Source: DASPKO01 sp035628055 (GTDB taxonomy: Bacteria > Planctomycetota > Phycisphaerae > Phycisphaerales > UBA1924). From it: a DNA stretch of 7,583 bases. The notes under the pieces are model-generated. The model did no database searches. It saw only the letters and a program-made list of their open reading frames with translations, and was not told the DNA's origin. Shown one piece after another: positions 1 through 5,094 of the stretch. The stretch is taken from positions 1 through 7,583 of the forward strand of contig DASPKO010000307.1 of assembly GCA_035628055.1 (NCBI GenBank), given 5' to 3'. A program made the translations under genes and the position numbers. The first letter of the stretch is position 1. Each line of letters starts with the position of its first letter.

Positions 1-1
1 C

Positions 2-85
2 ACCATCGTGGTCGCGATGTTCATGCCCCTGGTGGCGATGATCGAGTCCCTGCAGGGCGGGAACAAGGGCAGCAGCCCGCTGTGA
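2..85 (+). CDS. gspF: GspF/PilC-type T2SS inner-membrane platform protein, C-terminal end only (5' truncated by window)
   Basis: Only the last 27 residues are present, read from base 2 to the TGA at 83-85. They begin T-I-V-V-A-M-F-M-P-L and end with a short hydrophilic tail, E-S-L-Q-G-G-N-K-G-S-S-P-L. A last transmembrane helix running into a pattern like I-V-x-A-M-F-x-P-[IL], followed within about 10 residues by the C-terminus, is the usual end of GspF/PilC proteins. Those are polytopic inner-membrane proteins on which pseudopilin subunits are assembled. The position directly upstream of a GspG-like gene agrees with the canonical gsp order. The gap to the next gene is 40 nt. The call rests on a very short fragment plus context, so a family-level name is reasonable, but nothing can be said about the rest of the protein. 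Confidence 0.72.
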   Translation, partial: TIVVAMFMPLVAMIESLQGGNKGSSPL

Positions 86-113
86 CGGCGCCGGGCCCCG
101 GGGCGGTCCGGGC

Positions 114-119
114 AAGGAG
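114..119 (+). promoter_or_regulatory. Ribosome binding site of the GspG-like gene
   Basis: AAGGAG lies 6 nt before the ATG at 126. It is the clearest Shine-Dalgarno match in the 40-nt gap after the GspF-like stop codon. It supports the start that gives a short, Arg-rich 15-residue prepilin leader. Confidence 0.75.
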
Positions 120-125
120 CAGGCG

Positions 126-935
126 ATGCGAAGCGCAGGCGCGGGACGCGGGCGGGCGGCGGGGCGGGGCTTCTCGCTCGTCGAGGCCGTGATCGTCATC
201 GTGATCATCGCGATGCTCGTGAGCGTCGTCTCGGTGGTGGCGGCCCGGGTCGCGCGGGGCTCCCGGCTCGCGGCCGAGCAGCAGCTCCTGCGGTCGCTCG
301 CCATGGGGTGCGAGCAGTTCAAGACCGACTTCGGCTACCCGCCCCCCCTGGTCAACGACGCGGACCCGGTGGTGACCCAGGACGGGCGGCTTCAGCCCAA
401 CACGCGCGGGGACGACTTCCTCCGCGGGGAGGTGCTCGCAAATGAGCCCCGGCACAGCGAGCTGAGCCTGACCTACTTCCTCATGGGCGTGCTCGACGAG
501 GACGACGGGACCGGCAAGCCGATCGACGGCGTGCTGGGGGCGGGGCTGACCGCCCCGGTGCGTGCCGGCGACCGGATCGTCTTCAGCCAGCGGGGGCGGA
601 CCTACCCGGCGCTCTTCGACCCGGCCAAGGCCGGCCACGAGCGGGTGGTGAGCGCGGGGACCTACCAGGTCCGCCTGCGGGATCGCTGGCTCCAGCCGAT
701 CCGGTACTACCGCTGGGCCACGCGCTACACCGCGTCGGGGGAGGTTGAGAACGCCACGGCCCAGACCAACAACGGGCACAACATCCCGGCGGTGCTGGGG
801 GGCAACCCGCCCGGGAGCCCGGAGCTGGCGGGCGCGCAGTACGCGATCGTGAGCGCCGGCCCGGACCAGACGCTCAGCGACGTCGACGCGCGCGACCCGG
901 GCAACGAGGACAATCTCACGGAGCTGGGCCGATGA
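126..935 (+). CDS. gspG: GspG-like major pseudopilin, enlarged (269 aa)
   Basis: This is a pre-pseudopilin with a basic 15-residue leader (five Arg), a prepilin peptidase site G15|F16-S-L-V-E20, and a hydrophobic helix from 16 to about 40. Glu at mature position +5 is present. Features specific to GspG follow. An amphipathic stretch (about 50-68) leads into C-E-Q-F-K-T-D-F-G-Y-P (62-72), like the family's x-x-Y-K-x-D-x-x-x-Y-P. D186-x-W188-x-x-P191-x-x-Y194 resembles the family's D-P-W-G-x-P-Y. The C-terminal segment Y-A-I-V-S-A-G-P-D-Q (239-248), followed by an Asp/Asn-rich tail, resembles the calcium-binding end of GspG. GspG is normally about 140-150 residues. The extra length lies mostly between 75 and 180, where D-E-D-D-G occurs at 124-128. 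The predicted role is the shaft subunit of the periplasmic pseudopilus. The stop overlaps the next start as ATGA (932-935). An enlarged type IV pilin with the same fold is the main alternative. Confidence 0.8.
   Translation: MRSAGAGRGRAAGRGFSLVEAVIVIVIIAMLVSVVSVVAARVARGSRLAAEQQLLRSLAMGCEQFKTDFGYPPPLVNDADPVVTQDGRLQPNTRGDDFLRGEVLANEPRHSELSLTYFLMGVLDEDDGTGKPIDGVLGAGLTAPVRAGDRIVFSQRGRTYPALFDPAKAGHERVVSAGTYQVRLRDRWLQPIRYYRWATRYTASGEVENATAQTNNGHNIPAVLGGNPPGSPELAGAQYAIVSAGPDQTLSDVDARDPGNEDNLTELGR
920..923 (+). promoter_or_regulatory. Ribosome binding site of the GspH-like gene
   Basis: GGAG lies inside the 3' end of the GspG-like gene, 8 nt before the ATG at 932. Together with the 4-nt ATGA overlap it supports initiation at 932 by coupled or re-initiating ribosomes. 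Confidence 0.55.
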
Positions 936-2113
936 GCGCCGCGCGCCACGCCACCGCCGGGCTGCGCGGGATCGGGGCCCGCGGGCGCCGCGCCTTCACG
1001 ATCGTGGAGCTGATGGTCGTGATCGTGGTCATCACGATCCTGATCGGGATCGCGGTGCCGATGTTCCGGGCCATGGTCAGCTCCTCGGAGTCGGCCCTGG
1101 CCGAGGGGCTGCTGGGGGCGGCGCTGAAGGGCGCGCGCGACGCGGCGGTGGGGTCGACCGGCGACGCGGACGCGGCCCTGGGCTTCTTCTTCGAGCCGGG
1201 CGGGCGGCTCACGATGGTCCCCTACCTCAAGGCCGGCGAGATCGACGACCGCATCCCCGGGACGGGCCGCCTGCGCCGCGACGTGTTCGTGCCCGCCCCC
1301 GGCGCCGAGGCGACGGTGCTGCCGCAGGGCTGGATGGTGCGCGGGCTGGCGCCGCCGGGGTCGATCGACGCGACGTGGTACGAGGCGGGCACGGGCGGGG
1401 CCCGCTACGCCCCCGGGGAGCCGAACTGGGTCTTTCCCGAGACGGGGTTCTACCTGGGGAGCGTGTGGAGCACCCAGGTGGAGGCGCTGGGCTCGGACGT
1501 GAACCAGGACGGGGCCCACCGCCAGAGCTTCGTGGTGCGCTTCAAGGCCGGCACCGGCGAGATGGTCACCAGCGGGCGGGACGTGATGCTGGTGGCCCCG
1601 CGCCCGAGCCCGCTGCTGCGCGAGGACGCTCCCTGGTCGACGCACCGTCCGGACCAGAGCCCGAGCCTGCAGCGCTGGGTGCGGCTGGTCCTCACGGACC
1701 GCGACTCGGCGATGCTCGCGGACAAGATGGTCGGCGACACCGCCACCGACAGCGTCCTGGCCCGCCCCGTGGCCCAGGTCGTCCTGTACGAGGAGGCCGA
1801 GCTGGCCGCCGCCCTCGGTCAATACGGGGCGCGGCTGGACCGGCAGACCGGGTCGCTCTACCGGGCGCCGGACCCGGCGGTGCCCGCGACGCACAACCCC
1901 GAGCTGGTGCCGGCCTCGGTGGCCCCCGACGAGCTGTCGCGCCGGGCGCGGCAGTGGATCGAGGGGGACACGAACTTCGACGGCGTGCTGGACCGCGGGG
2001 CCTTCCAGGGGGCGCCCGACGCCCGCCGCGGCGACCGGCCCTCGGCGCGGATCTTCATGGTCGATCGCTACCTGGCGACCGCCCGGCCCATCCAGACGGA
2101 GGTGCAGCCATGA
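932..2113 (+). CDS. GspH/FimT-like minor pseudopilin (393 aa) with two Ca-binding-like loops
   Basis: The N-terminus is a class III (prepilin) signal: a 21-residue leader ending R-G-R-R-A21, then F22-T-I-V-E26 and a hydrophobic helix 22-45 ending near A-V-P-M-F. Glu +5 is present, but the residue before the scissile bond is Ala, not the usual Gly. After the helix, A-L-K-G-A-R-D-A-A-V (64-73), then an F-F-F-E-P-G-G strand (85-91) and S-F-V-V-R-F (199-204), fit the GspH/FimT layout of A-L-x-x-A-R-x-x-A followed by beta strands. GspH proteins are usually about 150-200 residues, so this one is about twice that size. Calcium-loop-like sequences are D189-V-N-Q-D193-G and D346-T-N-F-D-G-V-L-D354. 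It overlaps both neighbours by ATGA. In T2SS, GspH links tip and shaft; that role is inferred here from gene order and N-terminus. A generic type IV pilin-like protein is the fallback name. Confidence 0.72.
   Translation: MSAARHATAGLRGIGARGRRAFTIVELMVVIVVITILIGIAVPMFRAMVSSSESALAEGLLGAALKGARDAAVGSTGDADAALGFFFEPGGRLTMVPYLKAGEIDDRIPGTGRLRRDVFVPAPGAEATVLPQGWMVRGLAPPGSIDATWYEAGTGGARYAPGEPNWVFPETGFYLGSVWSTQVEALGSDVNQDGAHRQSFVVRFKAGTGEMVTSGRDVMLVAPRPSPLLREDAPWSTHRPDQSPSLQRWVRLVLTDRDSAMLADKMVGDTATDSVLARPVAQVVLYEEAELAAALGQYGARLDRQTGSLYRAPDPAVPATHNPELVPASVAPDELSRRARQWIEGDTNFDGVLDRGAFQGAPDARRGDRPSARIFMVDRYLATARPIQTEVQP
2098..2102 (+). promoter_or_regulatory. Ribosome binding site of the GspI-like gene
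   Basis: GGAGG lies 7 nt before the ATG at 2110. It sits inside the 3' end of the GspH-like gene and is a strong Shine-Dalgarno match. It decides the start of the next gene, whose frame stays open upstream to at least 1375 without any pilin leader. Confidence 0.7.
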
Positions 2114-3189
2114 CGCGGCCAAGCAGAGCACGACGCGCCGGCGTGGCCCGGGCGGCCGCGGCCTTCTCGCTCATCGAGATCATGATCTCGGTGCTCATCC
2201 TGGCCCTGGGGCTGCTGGGCATCGGGGCGATCTTCCCGGTGGTCATCCGCCAGCAGCGCCTGGGGAGCGAGGCGACCATGGGGGCGCTCGCCTCCGGGTC
2301 GACCAAGGCGGTCCTGAGCAATCTGCAATCGCTCGATCGCACGGTCTGGGCGCGCTGGCGCGACGACGCGGCCACGCCCGTCGGGGGCCTGGGCCCGAGC
2401 CCGGCCAACCGTCCCTTCCTCGGGCACGGCCCGGACGGGATCAACGCCTGGCGCGTGCCGGACATCGACGCGGAGGGCGGGGTCGTGATCAACCTGGACT
2501 GGGACCAGGCCAACGCGGGGAACCAGCTCGCGATCATGCCCGTGGCCGACCGGCTCTTTCCCCGCGGCCTGGCCGGGGTCGACCCCCAGCTCGTCTGGGA
2601 CTACGCGATCCAGCGCGTGCGTGACGGCGACGCGTTGGACCGGAACGACGCGCTGCGCGTGGCGGTCTTCGTGCGCCGGCTCGACCCGCGCATCCGCGTC
2701 CCCCGCGGCTTCACGCTCGGGCAGGTCCTGACCGACGGGCCGGGCCTCCCCGCCGCCGACGAGCGCCTCCCGGTCGGGGTGAGCGCCGCGGGCCTGCCGA
2801 CGGGCGACGGCACCGGCACCTACGCGGCGCCCGTCACCATGGACGTGGCGTTCCATTTCGATCCCGCCGACGACGAGCACAAGTTCCGCGACCGGCTGGT
2901 CGCGGCGACGCCCCCGCCGACGACCCCGAGCGACCCGATGCGCATCCGCTGGCAGCTCCTGGCCCAGGTGGGGCAGCGGCTGGTCGACAACCTCGGGAAC
3001 GTGTACGAGGTGGTCGCGGCGGACATGGACGAGGACGGGGAGCCGTTCGTGCGGGTCTCGCCCCCGGTGCCCGCGTGGATCCAGGAGGACCAGGCGACGC
3101 CGGTGGGGGGCACCGGCGGGATGATCCGCCAGGTGGTCTTCACGCCGCAGGTGCCGGCGGACGTCATTCTGTGGACGGTGAAGCCATGA
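2110..3189 (+). CDS. GspI/PilV-like minor pseudopilin (359 aa)
   Basis: The start at 2110 is chosen for the GGAGG before it, the ATGA overlap, and the compact leader it gives. That leader is 18 residues with five Arg, ending A-A-A-A18, followed by F19-S-L-I-E23. The hydrophobic helix spans 19-45; its L-I-L-A-L-G-L-L-G-I-G-A segment (29-40) is characteristic of PilV/GspI N-termini. Ala occupies the -1 position, as in the upstream neighbour. The exported part has two recognisable blocks. One is around 161-197 (W-D-Y-A-I-Q-R-V, then V-A-V-F-V-R-R-L-D-P). The other is around 286-323 (A-Q-V-G-Q-R-L-V-D-N-L-G-N-V-Y-E), containing a Ca-loop-like D305-M-D-E-D309-G. GspI is normally about 120-130 residues, so most of this domain has no counterpart I can name. 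In T2SS, GspI nucleates the I-J-K tip complex; that role here rests on position and N-terminus. Confidence 0.7.
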   Translation: MTRPSRARRAGVARAAAAFSLIEIMISVLILALGLLGIGAIFPVVIRQQRLGSEATMGALASGSTKAVLSNLQSLDRTVWARWRDDAATPVGGLGPSPANRPFLGHGPDGINAWRVPDIDAEGGVVINLDWDQANAGNQLAIMPVADRLFPRGLAGVDPQLVWDYAIQRVRDGDALDRNDALRVAVFVRRLDPRIRVPRGFTLGQVLTDGPGLPAADERLPVGVSAAGLPTGDGTGTYAAPVTMDVAFHFDPADDEHKFRDRLVAATPPPTTPSDPMRIRWQLLAQVGQRLVDNLGNVYEVVAADMDEDGEPFVRVSPPVPAWIQEDQATPVGGTGGMIRQVVFTPQVPADVILWTVKP

Positions 3190-5054
3190 CCGGTCGCGGC
3201 GCCAGGCGTGGCGTGAGGCGGGGTCGCGGGGCCGGCTTCACGATCCTGGAGATGATCATCGCCGTGGCGGCGGTCGGGCTGATGGCGGTGGGGATCTCGC
3301 AGATCTTCCGGGCCACGGGCGACACGGTGCGTGCCGGGCGGCGCGTCAGCCGGTTCGGCGAGTACGCGGCGCTGCTGGAGCGCCGGCTGCGCGCGGACAT
3401 CGCCGCGATGACGCGGGACGGCTTCCTGCTGGTGCGCAACCAGAAGGCCGCCGACGGGGCCAACGTGCCCCTGTACCCGGGCGAGCCGGCCTTCGGGCAC
3501 CGCCCCCGACGGATCGACGAGCTGGTCTTCTTCGCGCACGGGGACTTCGAGACGCGCCGCGAGCCCATCCACCGCGGGCGCGTGGCCCGCGCCAGCGAGG
3601 CGCGGGTCTACTACGGGCACGGCGTCCGCTACAACCCGGCCGACACCGCGTTCTACACCGACAACCCGATCGCCCTGGACCACGCCGGGGCCCCGACCCC
3701 GTCGTACCTCGGGCAGGCGGGCGATCGGACGAACGGGCACGCGTCGGGCTGGGTCCTGCTCCGCGACCAGACGCTGCTGGCGCTGAGCGCCGACGTGGAT
3801 CAGGGGCCGCTCGTGCCCGCCCCCACCGGCGGGGCCGATCCGCAGAACGGGGAGGAGTTCGACAGCGACCTCCAGGTGGCCCTGCAGCCGGCGGCCGCGC
3901 ACGTGCTCCGCGACATCGCCCGGCTCTGGCCGGACGACGCGGCGGCGCCGATGCCGACCGACGCCGAGCTGGTGCGCGACGGCCCCCCCGAGCGCCCGGT
4001 CTTCGAGTCCGGCGTGATCGACATCGCCACGACCTCGCTCGCCGAGGTGCGGGCGATGGTCCTGGGCGGCCGGCCCGTCTCGTGGGACCCCTACGCCGCC
4101 GGCGCGGGCGTCGATGGCCCGCTGGAGCCCGGCGACTTCACCGATCCGCTCACCGGCGTTCCCGTGGCGGCGGACTTCCAGTGGGACGACCCGGCGGCCT
4201 GGGGCCCCGAGCCAATCGCGGGCAATGCGGTCGACCTCATGCACGGGTGGATGCGGCAGGCGCTGCCCGCGGAATCCGACGGGCCCACCTGGCCGCCGAA
4301 CGCGGCCTTCGCCGCCGACAGCCGGCGCCGGCGGACCGAGCTCGCCCCGCCCAACTACCTCGGGCTGGGCTGGCCCGCGGCGCAGCGCGGCTACGAGCGG
4401 ACGGACCAGATGATGCTCACGGCGTCGAACATCGCGCCGGGGTGCACCAACTTCATCGTCGAGTGGTCCTTCGGGAACACGAACCCCATCGACCTCAACG
4501 ATCCGAACTTCGACGACCGCTACGCCCCGGGCGAGCTGATCTGGCACGGGCTGGAGCGCTTCGACGACCAGAATGGCAACGCGGCCCACGATACCGGCGA
4601 ACCCCTCTTCGCCGAGCCGTACGTGAGCGATCCGGCGGTCACGCCCAACCCGGCGCGGGCCCGGCTCACGTACCGGCGCAAGGTGGGCCCGGGCGTGGCG
4701 CGGACCATCAACCAGTGGCTCATTCATGACGCGGACACGCTCCGGCAGACCGGGGCGTACCAGAACCTGGCGTACTCGTACTTCGGGTACCTCGATCCGA
4801 CCTTCCGGCCCGCCCACGCCGGCGACGCCGAGAACCCGGACATCCCTGGCCTGAGTCCGCGCCTGCTCGTCGACGTCAACGGGGACGGGCTCTACCAGCC
4901 GGGGCAGGGCGACGTGGCGAACGACCCGGACACGATCCCCTGGGCCTGGCCCAAGCTGCTCCGCGTGACGATCGGGCTGGCCGACGAGGCCGACCCGCAG
5001 TACGAGCAGCCCTACCAGTTCGTCTTCGAGGTCCCGCAGGACCGCCAGAACTAG
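3186..5054 (+). CDS. GspJ/PilW-like minor pseudopilin, very large (622 aa)
   Basis: The start at 3186 overlaps the previous stop (ATGA 3186-3189) and gives a 17-residue, Arg-rich leader with cleavage site G17|F18-T-I-L-E22 and a helix 18-41. Only a weak GGTGA (3177-3181) precedes it, so coupling probably drives initiation. After the helix, an amphipathic segment R-F-G-E-Y-A-A-L-L-E-R-R-L-R-A-D-I (56-72) resembles the GspJ stretch before its first strand. R-I-D-E-L-V-F-F-A (109-117) and R-V-Y-Y-G-H-G (140-146) resemble GspJ beta strands. The C-terminus has W-P-K-L-L-R-V-T-I-G-L (588-598), like the family's closing L-P-x-x-V-x-V block. GspJ is usually near 200 residues; about 400 extra residues lie between roughly 160 and 560. 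Ca-loop-like sequences are D461-Q-N-G-N465...D469 and D563-V-N-G-D567-G. The TAG stop is followed by a 40-nt gap. The predicted role is a tip-complex subunit. The middle region is unrecognised. Confidence 0.7.
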   Translation: MTGRGARRGVRRGRGAGFTILEMIIAVAAVGLMAVGISQIFRATGDTVRAGRRVSRFGEYAALLERRLRADIAAMTRDGFLLVRNQKAADGANVPLYPGEPAFGHRPRRIDELVFFAHGDFETRREPIHRGRVARASEARVYYGHGVRYNPADTAFYTDNPIALDHAGAPTPSYLGQAGDRTNGHASGWVLLRDQTLLALSADVDQGPLVPAPTGGADPQNGEEFDSDLQVALQPAAAHVLRDIARLWPDDAAAPMPTDAELVRDGPPERPVFESGVIDIATTSLAEVRAMVLGGRPVSWDPYAAGAGVDGPLEPGDFTDPLTGVPVAADFQWDDPAAWGPEPIAGNAVDLMHGWMRQALPAESDGPTWPPNAAFAADSRRRRTELAPPNYLGLGWPAAQRGYERTDQMMLTASNIAPGCTNFIVEWSFGNTNPIDLNDPNFDDRYAPGELIWHGLERFDDQNGNAAHDTGEPLFAEPYVSDPAVTPNPARARLTYRRKVGPGVARTINQWLIHDADTLRQTGAYQNLAYSYFGYLDPTFRPAHAGDAENPDIPGLSPRLLVDVNGDGLYQPGQGDVANDPDTIPWAWPKLLRVTIGLADEADPQYEQPYQFVFEVPQDRQN

Positions 5055-5084
5055 GCGCCGCTCCCACGCGGCCGCACAGCAAGC

Positions 5085-5088
5085 GAGG
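5085..5088 (+). promoter_or_regulatory. Ribosome binding site of the GspK-like gene
   Basis: GAGG lies 6 nt before the ATG at 5095, in the 40-nt gap after the GspJ-like gene. The gap shows neither a hairpin followed by T-residues nor an evident promoter, so this gene is probably read on the same transcript. Confidence 0.5.
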
Positions 5089-5094
5089 CTCGAG

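Noticed and set aside
1375..2109. Upstream extension of the GspI-like frame
   Set aside because: The stretch before 2110 reads as a Gly/Arg/Pro-rich shadow of the H-like gene. Starting at 1375 would bury the prepilin leader in mid-protein, and a strong GGAGG marks 2110.
725..2131. Minus-strand open frame (468 codons) opposite the H-like gene
   Set aside because: It is a His/Arg/Gly/Pro-rich shadow of the sense gene, with no motif and no upstream signal of its own.
3075..3185. Upstream extension of the GspJ-like frame
   Set aside because: It would overlap the I-like gene by more than 100 nt and move the cleavage site away from the N-terminus. The ATGA start at 3186 gives a normal leader.
342..3989. 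Seven-C homopolymer tracts at 342-348 and 3983-3989 as phase-variation sites
   Set aside because: Both genes are intact through the tract, short C runs are common in such GC-rich DNA, and nothing shows alternative frames being used.
5055..5094. Possible terminator or promoter in the J-K gap, including the palindrome GCGGCCGC at 5068-5075
   Set aside because: The palindrome is only 8 nt, has no loop and no following T-run. Such palindromes are expected by chance at this GC content, and no promoter-like elements are visible.
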